Below, one piece after another: positions 34,241 to 42,938 of a DNA stretch of 64,000 nucleotides (position 1 is its first letter; each line of letters begins with the position of its first letter). Under the pieces are notes generated by a model. It ran no database searches. It was not told the origin of the DNA and saw only the letters and a list, made by a program, of their open reading frames with translations. The stretch spans positions 1,798,001 through 1,862,000 of the forward strand of contig NZ_CP076854.1 in the NCBI RefSeq assembly GCF_018987265.1, given 5' to 3'. The position numbers and the translations under genes are program-made. This stretch comes from Rhizobium sp. WYJ-E13 (GTDB taxonomy: Bacteria; Pseudomonadota; Alphaproteobacteria; Rhizobiales; Rhizobiaceae).

Positions 34241-35011
34241 CTAGATCGACTTCACGGCCCAGCGCAGGATGTTGAGCCAAAGCGTCGCGTAGCCCGGCCA
34301 GGCGACAAAGCTGTTTGGCAGCCAGTGTGGTCCGATATCGGAAGTCCAGGCGACTGTGCGGCCCTTGCCGTGGGAACCCGTGACCAGCAGCGGGTGCGAG
34401 CCCTCGTCCTGCGGCAAGGTTGCCAGCACTTCAATACCGGCGCCGTCCTTGGCGACGACCTCGTTGGCGCCAAGCAACAGCGGCCATTCACCATCAATGC
34501 CGGAAAGGATGGGATGCGACTTGCCCGTCACGATCGCCTTGAAGCCTTCCGGTACTTCCAGGCGATCGTCGTAGGGAAGGCAGGTGACGGGGAGAGCCTC
34601 CTCGACCGGCGTGCGTCGCCATCGCGCCTTGCCGTCTATGCCCTGAAAGGAGAAATAGCCGCCGGCCATAATCAGGCCGCCGCCCTTCTTCGTCCATTCG
34701 CGGATAAGCTTCAGACGGTTGGCGACAGGCTTGCCATGCAGCCACACATCCGGCGGCAACAGCAACGAATTGGCGCCGATATCGGAAAGGATAATTGCGT
34801 CATAGGACGTCAGGCCATCCATCGTGTAGGGAAACTTCTCGACGGCCTCATGCGCCGGCATGTAGTCGACGTCGAACTCGCTTCCCTTCAGGGCGGCGAC
34901 GAGCGGTTCTGCACCGAGATGGAAGGTGACGCTGCCGAACTGGTCGAACCCCTTGTAATGGGTAGCCGAACTTACCCAGCTTTCGCCGACCAGCAGCACT
35001 TTCTTCGTCAT
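34241..35011 (-). CDS. Glutamine amidotransferase-like protein
   Basis: A 256-residue protein of the class I amidotransferase-like (ThuA/DUF1355-like) superfamily. It starts K-K-V-L-L-V-G-E-S-W and has H-L-G-A-E-P-L and Y-D-A-I-I-L-S-D-I-G-A-N. The nucleophile-elbow position (G-G-G-L-I-M-A-G-G-Y-F-S-F-Q-G) has no cysteine, so normal glutaminase activity is unlikely. Such genes are found beside rhizobial sugar importers; the reaction is unknown. It is the second gene of the operon, 42 bases after the LacI-PfkB gene. Confidence 0.7.
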   Translation of the reverse strand: MTKKVLLVGESWVSSATHYKGFDQFGSVTFHLGAEPLVAALKGSEFDVDYMPAHEAVEKFPYTMDGLTSYDAIILSDIGANSLLLPPDVWLHGKPVANRLKLIREWTKKGGGLIMAGGYFSFQGIDGKARWRRTPVEEALPVTCLPYDDRLEVPEGFKAIVTGKSHPILSGIDGEWPLLLGANEVVAKDGAGIEVLATLPQDEGSHPLLVTGSHGKGRTVAWTSDIGPHWLPNSFVAWPGYATLWLNILRWAVKSI

Positions 35012-35053
35012 GAACCTCTCCTTGTCTTTGAATTGTCCGGGGTGAGCCCCGAT

Positions 35054-36235
35054 TCAGATCGCCCGGCGCACTTCGACGGCGGACAGCAATTCCTTCAATC
35101 GTGCGGCATTGGCCGTGTAGCCCTGCGCACCTTCGGCAGTCGTGGTCAGGCTGGCGCCGATGGCTGCGTGACGCGCGGCCTCTTCCAGCGAAGCGCCATG
35201 CAGCCAAAGGCTCAGGAACACGCCGGCGAAGGCGTCGCCGGCACCGGTCGCATCGACGCGGTCGACTGGCAGCGCCGGCACTTCGATCTGCGCGCCGCCG
35301 CCCTTTCGAAAGACGGCCGCGCCGAATTCGCCGAGCGTCAGCACGATGTCGCCGCGCGTCCTGAGGCGCGAGAAGATCCGCCGGGCTTCCTCGATCATCG
35401 AGGCGAGCGGGGTGCGGATGTTGAAGATCTCGCGCAGCGTCTCGTCGTTGACGAAAGTCAGGTCGATGCGCCCGACGAGGTCGATGAATGCCTCAGGGGT
35501 GCGCGACCCCTCGGGCAGTCCGGCCGTGTGCAGGCTGACGCGCCAACCGGCATCACGGAAACGCTGGATCGAAGGGATCATGCGCTCGTAGTGAAATCCT
35601 TCGATATGAAGGCAGGACGCAACTTGCGGCGTCTCGACATCCATATTGGCGGTCAGGTCGATTTCGCTGAGTTCGAAGGTCTCGTGAATGATCGTGCGGC
35701 TGCCGTTGCCCTCGATGATGACGATCGCGCGCGGCAGGCGGTTGTTGATCGGTCGGCGGATCGGCAGCACGTTGACGCCGCGCGCCATGAGTTCGGCCAG
35801 TGCCCATTCGCTGTCGCCATCGTCGCCGACAGCGGTCGCGAGATCGACCTGCAGGGAATAATCGTCGCCGACACCGACGGCGGCGACCGCAAGATTGGCA
35901 GCCGGGCCGCCGAGAGCCTTCTCGATATGGCGGGCGGCCACCCGGTCGTCGCGATGCGGTAGAACAGGTACCCGGCATAGGTAGTCCACACATATGTGTC
36001 CCACGACCAAAAGCCTTGGCAATGAGCGCGTTGACTTCATCCTCTCGGCAACACGAAGAGGTAAGGCTCTTGCGAAAAGACTCGGTCTGTAAGCTAGCTT
36101 TTGAATTGCTTGCTGGACCTTCTCACCCGTTTCCGGTCGGACGGGGACGTTACCATTGAGAAAATTCGAGACGGTGCCAAGAGAAACCCCCGCGGCACGA
36201 GCAACGTCACTTATCGTAGGGCGACCATTCCGCAT
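35054..36235 (-). CDS. LacI DNA-binding domain fused to PfkB sugar kinase
   Basis: A 393-residue fusion. Residues 7-58 are a LacI helix-turn-helix with hinge (T-I-S-D-V-A-R-A-A-G-V-S, then V-S-N-F-L-N-G). Residues about 74-385 are a ribokinase/PfkB kinase, with G-G-P-A-A-N-L-A-V (109-117) and the catalytic D-A-T-G-A-G-D-A-F (328-336, base D334). The periplasmic-binding-like sensor domain of LacI proteins is missing, so the kinase would act as sensor. I chose the ATG at 36235; a Met at 36265 would start inside the operator. It heads a seven-gene uptake operon and probably represses it. Confidence 0.85.
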   Translation of the reverse strand: MRNGRPTISDVARAAGVSLGTVSNFLNGNVPVRPETGEKVQQAIQKLAYRPSLFARALPLRVAERMKSTRSLPRLLVVGHICVDYLCRVPVLPHRDDRVAARHIEKALGGPAANLAVAAVGVGDDYSLQVDLATAVGDDGDSEWALAELMARGVNVLPIRRPINNRLPRAIVIIEGNGSRTIIHETFELSEIDLTANMDVETPQVASCLHIEGFHYERMIPSIQRFRDAGWRVSLHTAGLPEGSRTPEAFIDLVGRIDLTFVNDETLREIFNIRTPLASMIEEARRIFSRLRTRGDIVLTLGEFGAAVFRKGGGAQIEVPALPVDRVDATGAGDAFAGVFLSLWLHGASLEEAARHAAIGASLTTTAEGAQGYTANAARLKELLSAVEVRRAI

Positions 36236-36251
36236 AGCAGCTACTTCTCCA

Positions 36252-36265
36252 TTGAAGCGTTTCAA
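36252..36265. promoter_or_regulatory. LacI-type operator before the fusion gene
   Basis: TTGAAGCGTTTCAA is a near-perfect palindrome with the central CG typical of LacI-family operators (TGAA-x-CG-x-TTCA). It lies 16 bases before the start of the LacI-PfkB gene, a fit for autorepression. Confidence 0.65.
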
Positions 36266-36382
36266 CGGTACAAGCGGTGCGTCACGCCGTCAAAAGAAAG
36301 AAATACTAACAAGCTGTGTTAAATGGGAAGCGCATTTCAAGAGTTGGCCTAGGCAGGCATTGATTTCCACTAGCGGGCGTTA

Positions 36383-36397
36383 TTGAAATCATTTCAA
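36383..36397. promoter_or_regulatory. Second TTGAA/TTCAA palindrome
   Basis: TTGAAATCATTTCAA is a perfect odd palindrome with the same outer arms as the operator at 36252-36265, about 130 bases further upstream of the LacI-PfkB gene. It overlaps the 3' end of the IS481 transposase gene. It might be a second operator or part of the element's end. Confidence 0.35.
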
Positions 36398-37402
36398 TTG
36401 GCGCTGGGGCATCGTCAACTTAACGAAGCATGGACTTGAATGTGGGATGCTGTGGAGCCTCAACAGGTTGTCCTCGGCCAGGCCGAGTCTGCTGATTGGT
36501 GTTTGGGATTTTAAGCTGCCGTGAGGCCTGTGCCAATTGTAGCGGTGGAGCCAGGCCGGCAGTTCGGCGACGCGGTGGTCTGAGGTTGGGTAGGCGACGG
36601 CGTAAGCCCATTCCCTGAGCGCGGTCTGGATGAAGCGCTCGGCCTTGCCATTGGTCTTGGGCGTATAGGGTTTTGTGCGGATGTGTTTGAGGCCAAGCTT
36701 GCGGCGGGCCTTGACGAAGACCTTCGACCGGTAGCAGGAGCCATTGTCGGTCATCACCCGTTCGATGGTGATGCCAAGGCTGGCATAATGGGCGACCGCC
36801 GCCTTGAGAAAGGCGACGGCGCTCTCCTTTTTCTCATCGGGCAGGATCTGCGAGAAGGCGACGCGCGAGGCGTCGTCGATGCAGACATGGACGAACTCCC
36901 AGCCGACGCCGCGGCTGTTGGACTGGCCGGTGCGGTCGCAGGTGATGCGGTGGCCGACACGGTCGAAACGCCCGAGTTTCTTGATGTCGATGTGGATCAT
37001 CTCGCCAGGGCTCTGGCGCTCGTAGCGGCGCACCGGCTCGGCCGGTTCGATGTCCTTCAGCCGCGAAAGACCCGCCCGCTTGAGCACCCGGCTGACCGTC
37101 GCCACCGACACACCCGTCTGCTTGGCAATGTGCTTGCCCGTCAGCCGCTGGCGACGCAGCGTCGCGATCTCGTCGGCAATCGCCGCCGCGGTCTGTCTCG
37201 GGCTCCTTGTCGGCCGCGAGGAGCGGTCGGCCATGCCGGCGCGGCCCTCGGCCTGGAAACGCCACACCCAGCGCGCCATGACCTTCGAGGTCACGCCGTA
37301 GGTCCGCGCCGCAACGGCTTTGGAAAGACGGCCTTCAACAACGCAGCGCGCCATCTCCTCTCGACGCCGTGGCGTCAAACGGGCATTCTTGTGGATGTTC
37401 AT
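36389..37402 (-). mobile_element. IS481-family transposase
   Basis: A 337-residue IS481-type transposase. An N-terminal helix-turn-helix pair (R-L-T-P-R-R-R-E-E-M-A-R, then V-A-A-R-T-Y-G-V) is followed by an rve-type catalytic core. The catalytic acids appear in M-I-H-I-D-I-K-K-L, V-M-T-D-N-G-S and K-A-E-R-F-I. The last 20 residues after L-L-R-L-H-S look unrelated to the family, so the 3' end may have been altered. I could not define clean terminal inverted repeats or a target duplication. It lies between the LacI-PfkB operon and a truncated IS630 transposase on the same strand. Confidence 0.85.
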
Positions 37403-37519
37403 TCGGTCCTCCGGGAATCACTGAAGCTTCGACAACCTCAGCTTTCCTGACCGGGACCGAATGGACAACCTCCTGAAAGCTCACAGCTAGTCGCCGCTGG
37501 ATGAAAGTTCAGTGGCATG

Positions 37520-38125
37520 TCAGGTGCGGTCGAGCGCCTGGATCTGGCTTTTCTCGTCGACCGACAGCACGATGGCATGGGCCGGCGGGTCGACGTAGAG
37601 GCCGACAACGTCTTTGAGCTTGGCGACGAACTGCGGGTCGTTGGAGAGCTTGGAGGCCCGCCAGCGGTGGGGCTGGAGACCATGCGCCTTCCAGATGCGA
37701 CGCACGGCGCTGGCGCTGACGCCCACCTCGGCCGCCATCATGTCGGCAGTCCAGTGCGTCGTCTCGCCCGGCGGTTCGGCAAGCGAAAGCGCCACCACCT
37801 GCTCGCTGATCTCCGGCCCGAGCGGCGCAATACGCGAGGGGCGCGTCTTGTCGCGCAAGAGACCCTCGAAGCCTTCAGTGGCGAAGCGCTCCTGCCAGCG
37901 CCACACGCAGGTCTTCGACTTGCCGGTCTGTCGCATGATCTCGACGGTGCCGACGCCATCGGCACTCAGCAGGATGATCTCGGCGCGCCAGACGTGCTTC
38001 AGCGGCGCATTGCGATCACTGATGAGGGCTCTCAGGCGTTGGCGATCGGTCGACGAAACGGTGAAGGCTATTCCTGTGCGCATGCGCCACACTCGCATAC
38101 GCGCTCGCCAAAGGGAATCCCACAC
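37520..38125 (-). pseudogene. IS630-family transposase, 3'-truncated
   Basis: About 200 residues of an IS630-type transposase. The helix-turn-helix region is complete (G-V-G-T-V-E-I-M-R-Q-T-G-K-S-K-T-C-V), as is the linker. The first catalytic Asp is present in V-L-S-V-D-E-K-S-Q-I-Q-A-L-D-R. The frame stops right there, where the family continues with Q-P-G and the rest of the DDE core, so the enzyme is inactive. The break is about 120 bases from the IS481 transposase, which probably caused or followed the truncation. No matching 3' part is visible on the far side of IS481. Confidence 0.75.
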
Positions 38126-38252
38126 GGACTCTTATGTTAAGCGGAAACTACTAGCGCAGCTGATCGGAGACTTCGCTGCGCTGGCCGTCGTCGATCTGGA
38201 TGAACTGAGGTTCCGTTTGGGTGATCCTGCCGACGCTCGGCGAGGTGAAAGC

Positions 38253-38996
38253 TCAGGCGCCGATGGCGGCGCGCTGTTTCAGCGCCAGATCCGGGCTGTC
38301 CGAGGTCAGGCTGCCGATTCCGCGCTGCAGCCAGTGGCGGATACCGGGCTCGTCGTTGAGGGTCCAGACGCAGAGGCGCTCCAGCGGCAGCCGGGCGCGG
38401 ATCAGGTCCCATGCGGCCTCCATCAGCGCGTGGTGGATGGCAACCATCTCTACCAGCTCGTCTACGTGATCGATGAAGGCGGTGAGCCCGCCCTGCTTCT
38501 CGGCCCAGGCGGCGTTAACGGAGACGAGGCGCGAAACATCGGGCGCATGAAGGCGGCAATCCTCCAGAACGGAGGTATCGAAGGAGGTCAGGTAGGAGCG
38601 TTCCCCGACACCGAAGCGGGAAAGCTCAGCTGCAACGCGCGCGGCGATGTCAGGATAGGGCGTGCCGGTCTCGTCAATCTTGATCTCGACATGCAGGCCG
38701 ATGCCTCTATTGGGGGCGAGAACTTCGAGCACTTCGCCAAGCGTCGGAATGGCCTCGTCCGAGCCTTTCAGCAGCATCCCCTTGCGGGCTTCGACCGACA
38801 GGTCCTGCACCGGGCCAGAGCCTTCGGTGGTGCGTTCCAGCGTCGCGTCGTGGATGACGACCAGTTCGCCCGAGCGCGTCAGGTGCACGTCGAATTCGAT
38901 GGCGTCGACGCCGAGCGTAACAGCATTGCGGAAGCCGGTGAGCGAGTTTTCGGGCCAGAGGTTGCGGGCGCCGCGATGGCCGGTGATAAGCGTCAT
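38253..38996 (-). CDS. Glycerophosphodiester phosphodiesterase family enzyme
   Basis: A 247-residue cytoplasmic GDPD-family phosphodiesterase. The catalytic His-Arg is at 7-8 (G-H-R-G-A), the metal site includes E34 and D36 (E-F-D-V-H) and the second His is H49 (V-I-H-D). No signal peptide is present, so the substrate must be imported first. It is the last gene of an importer operon that also has a HAD phosphatase. That gives the set needed to take up a phosphodiester, cleave it, and dephosphorylate the product. Confidence 0.88.
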   Translation of the reverse strand: MTLITGHRGARNLWPENSLTGFRNAVTLGVDAIEFDVHLTRSGELVVIHDATLERTTEGSGPVQDLSVEARKGMLLKGSDEAIPTLGEVLEVLAPNRGIGLHVEIKIDETGTPYPDIAARVAAELSRFGVGERSYLTSFDTSVLEDCRLHAPDVSRLVSVNAAWAEKQGGLTAFIDHVDELVEMVAIHHALMEAAWDLIRARLPLERLCVWTLNDEPGIRHWLQRGIGSLTSDSPDLALKQRAAIGA

Positions 38997-39029
38997 GAAA
39001 TATCCTTCAACATGTTGATTTCGTAAGCA

Positions 39030-39908
39030 TTAGCGGATCGTCGGGTCGAGCTTGTCGCGCAGCCAGTCGCCGACGAGCGAGATCGAAAGCGTCGTCAGCA
39101 TGATGACGGCGGCGGGCGCCAGCATGATCCAGGGCGCACGCGTCAGATATTCGCGCCCGAAGCCCACCATATTGCCGAGGCTGGTTTCCGGCGGCTGCAC
39201 GCCGAGGCCGAGGAAGGAGAGACCGCTTTCCATCAGGATGATCTCGGGGAAGGTCAGCGTCATGGAAACGATCAGCGTCGAGGCGACGTTCGGCAGGATA
39301 TGATGCAGGTAGACGCGCGAAAGCGTCGCACCGAGCTGTACCACCGCCGCTGCGTAACCCTGCGCGCCGGCGGCAATCGCGAGGCCGCGGGCGATGCGCG
39401 CATAGCGCTCCCAGCCATAGAAACCCATGAGGCAGACGAGCAGCAGCATCGAGGAGCCGAAGAAGGCCAGCACCGCGAGCGACATGATGAGGAAGGGAAG
39501 TGCGGCCTGGAAGTCGGCAAGCATCAGGACCAGATGCTCGACGAAGCCGCGGAACCGCGCCGCGAGGAACCCGAGCAGCGTGCCGAAGAGTGCCGACAGG
39601 ATCGTCGCACCGAAGGCGATGACGAGCGACACCCGGATCGACTGGATGAGGCGCGAAAGCACGTCGCGGCCGAGTTCGTCCGTGCCGAGCAGGTGCTTGA
39701 CATCGCCCGGCGCCGAAAGCCGGCTGCTCAGATCCATGGCCGTTATGTTGAACGGGCGGATGGTATCGGCGAAAACGGCAGTCAGGACCATTGCCGCAAG
39801 CCACAGCAGGCCGAAGGCCACCGACAGCGGGACGTTACGGCGCAGGAAGGAGACGAGGCGGTTGGGCTTTCCGGAAGCCGGCGTTGCGGCGAGATCGACA
39901 GGTGCCAT
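39030..39908 (-). CDS. Peptide/opine-type ABC permease (DppC type)
   Basis: A 292-residue DppC-like permease. L-L-G-T-D-E-L-G-R-D is near residue 70, the E-A-A-type loop near 180, and S-G-L-S-F-L-G-L-G-V near 235. I chose the ATG at 39908, which gives a normal cytoplasmic N-terminus; the much longer open frame is a run-in from the neighbouring gene. It is 33 bases before the phosphodiesterase gene and 11 after the DppB-type gene. Confidence 0.88.
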   Translation of the reverse strand: MAPVDLAATPASGKPNRLVSFLRRNVPLSVAFGLLWLAAMVLTAVFADTIRPFNITAMDLSSRLSAPGDVKHLLGTDELGRDVLSRLIQSIRVSLVIAFGATILSALFGTLLGFLAARFRGFVEHLVLMLADFQAALPFLIMSLAVLAFFGSSMLLLVCLMGFYGWERYARIARGLAIAAGAQGYAAAVVQLGATLSRVYLHHILPNVASTLIVSMTLTFPEIILMESGLSFLGLGVQPPETSLGNMVGFGREYLTRAPWIMLAPAAVIMLTTLSISLVGDWLRDKLDPTIR

Positions 39909-39919
39909 CGGTGTTCTCC

Positions 39920-40849
39920 TCAATGTCCGGCCGCATGCGAGCGAAGGCGCGGATCGAGCCAGCCGTAGAGCAGATCGACGACGAGGTTCGATACGACCAT
40001 GGCGACAGCGATGATCAGCAGGATGCATTGCACGATCGCGAGATCGCGATTGGTGACCGAGACGACCAACAGGCGACCGATGCCGGGCCAGGAAAAGATC
40101 GATTCCACCACGACCGCGCCGGCGATCAACGAGCCGACCATGAAGCCGACGATGGTGACGATTGGCACCGCCGCATTGGGCAGTGCATGGTTCCACACCA
40201 CATCGCGCCATGTCAGCCCCTTGGCCGAGGCCGTGCGGATATACGGCTGGCCCATCACCTCGATCATGGCGCTGCGCGAAAAGCGGGCGAGGATGCCGAT
40301 GCCGCCGATGCTCATGGTCAGCGTCGGCAGGATGCCATGTACCCAGGTATCCTGCCCGCCCGAGGGCAGCCAGCCGAGGATGACCGAGAAGACCAACACC
40401 AGCAGCAGCCCCATGACGAAGGAGGGAATGGTGAAGCCGAGGATGGCAAGCAGGATGACGCCGCGGTCAGAAAAGCTTTGCCGGTGCAGCGCCGCATAGA
40501 CGCCGGAGGGAATGCCGAAGACGAGCTTGAGGATGAGCGCCGGCACCGTCAATTGCAGCGTCGCCGGCACGCGTTCCAGCACCAGATCGAGGGCGGACGC
40601 CTTGTCGCGCATCGAGACGCCGAAATCGCCTGACAAGATCGACTTGAGATAGGCGAGATATTGAATCCAGAGCGGCTGGTCGAGGCCCCATGCCTTGCGG
40701 AAGGCATCGACCGCCTCCTGCGGCACGTCAGGCCCGAGCATGACCAGCGCGGGATCCCCCGACATGCGCAACACGACGAAGGCGAAGGTAACGACCGCCA
40801 TGATGGTCAGGACGGCACGGAACAGGCGCACGAGTACGAAACGGATCAT
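39920..40849 (-). CDS. Peptide/opine-type ABC permease (DppB type)
   Basis: A 309-residue DppB-like permease starting M-I-R-F-V-L-V-R-L-F. M-S-G-D-P-A is near residue 30, the A-K-G-L loop near 210, and E-S-I-F-S-W-P-G-I-G-R-L near 255. It works with the DppC-type gene downstream and the two ATPases upstream, from which it is separated by nine bases. Confidence 0.88.
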   Translation of the reverse strand: MIRFVLVRLFRAVLTIMAVVTFAFVVLRMSGDPALVMLGPDVPQEAVDAFRKAWGLDQPLWIQYLAYLKSILSGDFGVSMRDKASALDLVLERVPATLQLTVPALILKLVFGIPSGVYAALHRQSFSDRGVILLAILGFTIPSFVMGLLLVLVFSVILGWLPSGGQDTWVHGILPTLTMSIGGIGILARFSRSAMIEVMGQPYIRTASAKGLTWRDVVWNHALPNAAVPIVTIVGFMVGSLIAGAVVVESIFSWPGIGRLLVVSVTNRDLAIVQCILLIIAVAMVVSNLVVDLLYGWLDPRLRSHAAGH

Positions 40850-40858
40850 GGAAGCCTC

Positions 40859-41842
40859 CTATGCCGCCACCGGCGTTGTTTCACCGGCCACGACATGGCA
40901 GGCGGCGGTGCGGCCCTCGCCGATATCGAGGAGTTCCGGCACGACGGAACGGCAGACGTCCCGCGCCAGCGGACAGCGCGGGTGGAAGGCGCAGCCGGAA
41001 GGGCGGCTCGCCGGGTTGGGCGGCTCGCCCTGCAGGATGACGCGGCCTTCGAGCGGCTTGCCGGGAACGGGCACGCTGGACACCAGCGCTTTCGTGTAGG
41101 GATGCCGCGGCGCGCGGAAGATGGCGTCCGAGGACGCCTCCTCGACGATGCGGCCGAGATACATGACCGCGACACGGTCGGCGATGTTGCGCACCACCTT
41201 CAGGTCGTGGCTGATGAAGACCATGGCGATGCCGTTCTTTTCCTGCAGGTCGCGCATCATGTTGACGACCTGCGCCTGGATGGAGACATCGAGCGCCGAA
41301 ACCGGCTCGTCGCAGACGATGAGCTTCGGCCGGGACGCGAGTGCACGGGCGATCACCACACGCTGGCGCTGGCCGCCCGAAAGCTCGTGAGGATAACGAT
41401 CGGCCTGGTCATCGCGGAGGCCGACGGCCCTCATCAGTTCCGTTACGCGCACGCCCTGGTGCTCTCTCGGGATGAGCCTGTGAATATCGAGCGGTTCGCC
41501 GATCTGGTTTCCAATCGTCACGCGGCGGTCGAGCGCTGCGAGAGGATCCTGGAAGACGAGCTGCATCCTGGCGCGCAGCGCCCGCCATTCCGCGGTATGA
41601 CGCGCCGGCATCGGCTGTCCCTGGAAGCGGATGCTGCCTTCCTGCGCGTCGTCGATGCCGAGCAGCATGCGCCCGAGCGTCGATTTGCCGGAGCCGGATT
41701 CGCCGACGATGCCAAGTGTTTCGCCCGGCATGACCTGGAGCGAAACGCCGTCGACGGCGCGCACCGGTGTCGGGCGGTCGAAGAGGCCGCGACGGATCTG
41801 ATAGATGCGGACGAGATCACGGGCTTCGATGAGCGGCGTCAT
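40859..41842 (-). CDS. Peptide/opine-type ABC ATPase (DppF type)
   Basis: A 327-residue OppF-like ATPase with Walker [10 protein letters not shown], signature L-S-G-G-Q-R-Q-R, Walker B L-I-V-C-D-E-P and the C-terminal cysteine motif G-C-A-F-H-P-R-C-P. The ATG at 41842 overlaps the stop of the DppD-type gene by four bases (ATGA). The longer frame is rejected. Confidence 0.88.
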   Translation of the reverse strand: MTPLIEARDLVRIYQIRRGLFDRPTPVRAVDGVSLQVMPGETLGIVGESGSGKSTLGRMLLGIDDAQEGSIRFQGQPMPARHTAEWRALRARMQLVFQDPLAALDRRVTIGNQIGEPLDIHRLIPREHQGVRVTELMRAVGLRDDQADRYPHELSGGQRQRVVIARALASRPKLIVCDEPVSALDVSIQAQVVNMMRDLQEKNGIAMVFISHDLKVVRNIADRVAVMYLGRIVEEASSDAIFRAPRHPYTKALVSSVPVPGKPLEGRVILQGEPPNPASRPSGCAFHPRCPLARDVCRSVVPELLDIGEGRTAACHVVAGETTPVAA

Positions 41843-42855
41843 TGCAGCAGGCCTTCGGCGAAACGGGACGTCAGAGTCTCGGCGGCGGCGGCAACCGCTA
41901 CCGGCCGCGTGCAGGCGAGCTTGCGGCCGCCATCGAGGGAAACGAGCGGCGGGCGCTCGTTGCGGCAGGCCTCGACAGCGCGTGAACAACGCGGCGAGAA
42001 GGAACAGCCTTGCGGCAGGTCTTTCGGATTGGGAACGGTGCCGGGAATGGGGATCAGCCGTTCGCGGCCGCCATCGAGGCGCGGAATGGCATCGAAGAGG
42101 CCGCGCGTATAGGGGTGGCGCGGCTCGGAGAAGAGCTGTTCGACGCGGCCCTCCTCGACGATGCGCCCGGCATACATGACGCAGACGCGCTCGCAGACCT
42201 GGCTGACGGCGCCGAGATCGTGGCTGATGAAAACGGTCGCCATGCCTGTTTCGGCACGCAGGCGGATCAGGAGATCAAGGATCTGCGCCTGGATCGTCGC
42301 ATCGAGAGCCGTTGTCGGTTCGTCGGCGATCAAAAGGTCCGGCTGGCCGGCGAGCGCCATGGCGATCATCAGGCGCTGGCACTGCCCGCCGGAAAATTCA
42401 TGCGGGTAGAGATCGAAGCGGCGGCGCGCATCGGGAATACCGACCATGTCGATCAGCCTCAGCGCCTCGGCCTTTGCCGCCTCGCCGCTGAGGCCGCGAT
42501 GGACGGACAGCGCCTCGGAGATCTGCCGGCCGATGCGCAGCACTGGATTGAGCGAGCTGGACGGGTCTTGGAAGATCATCGCGATGCGGCTGCCGCGCAC
42601 GCTTTCGAGCACCGTGCGCGATCCGCCGACGAGCTCGTTGCCCTCCAGCCGCACCGAGCCTGAAACGCTGGCCTTGCCCGGAAGCAGGCCGAGGGCCGCA
42701 AGCCAGGTGACAGACTTGCCGCAGCCGGATTCGCCGACGAGGCCGAGCGCCTCGCCTTTGGCGACGTCGAGATCGATGCCGTGGAGAACCTGCACGCCGT
42801 CGAAGGCGACCGTCAGGTCACGCAGTTCCACGAGATTGGAGCCGGTCGCGCCCAT
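41839..42855 (-). CDS. Peptide/opine-type ABC ATPase (DppD type)
   Basis: A 338-residue OppD-like ATPase with Walker A G-E-S-G-C-G-K-S, a signature reading F-S-G-G-Q-C-Q-R, Walker B L-L-I-A-D-E-P and a C-terminal G-C-S-F-S-P-R-C motif. The Cys within the signature helix is unusual, but the motif is otherwise intact. It is the first ATPase of this importer, 83 bases after the binding-protein gene. Confidence 0.88.
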   Translation of the reverse strand: MGATGSNLVELRDLTVAFDGVQVLHGIDLDVAKGEALGLVGESGCGKSVTWLAALGLLPGKASVSGSVRLEGNELVGGSRTVLESVRGSRIAMIFQDPSSSLNPVLRIGRQISEALSVHRGLSGEAAKAEALRLIDMVGIPDARRRFDLYPHEFSGGQCQRLMIAMALAGQPDLLIADEPTTALDATIQAQILDLLIRLRAETGMATVFISHDLGAVSQVCERVCVMYAGRIVEEGRVEQLFSEPRHPYTRGLFDAIPRLDGGRERLIPIPGTVPNPKDLPQGCSFSPRCSRAVEACRNERPPLVSLDGGRKLACTRPVAVAAAAETLTSRFAEGLLQ

Positions 42856-42938
42856 CTTTCATCCCCGCTTTTCGCTTGCACCATAAAAGAGGATCTCCGG
42901 CAGCCCTCAAGCCGCCGGAGACCGGAGTGACGAGCCGA

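Noticed and set aside
34325..35962. A 545-residue open frame on the plus strand
   Set aside because: It is antisense to the amidotransferase-like and LacI-PfkB genes and shows no family motif.
36252..36265. Reading TTGAAGCGTTTCAA as an FNR/FixK box (TTGA-N6-TCAA)
   Set aside because: It fits the spacing, but the inner bases are not Y/R as in the other five boxes. The central CG and the adjacent LacI domain favour a LacI operator.
39909..40211. A 101-residue N-terminal extension of the DppC-type permease
   Set aside because: It overlaps the DppB-type gene in another frame and lacks family similarity.
40661..42112. A 483-residue plus-strand frame over the ATPase genes
   Set aside because: Antisense shadow of two well-supported ABC ATPase genes.
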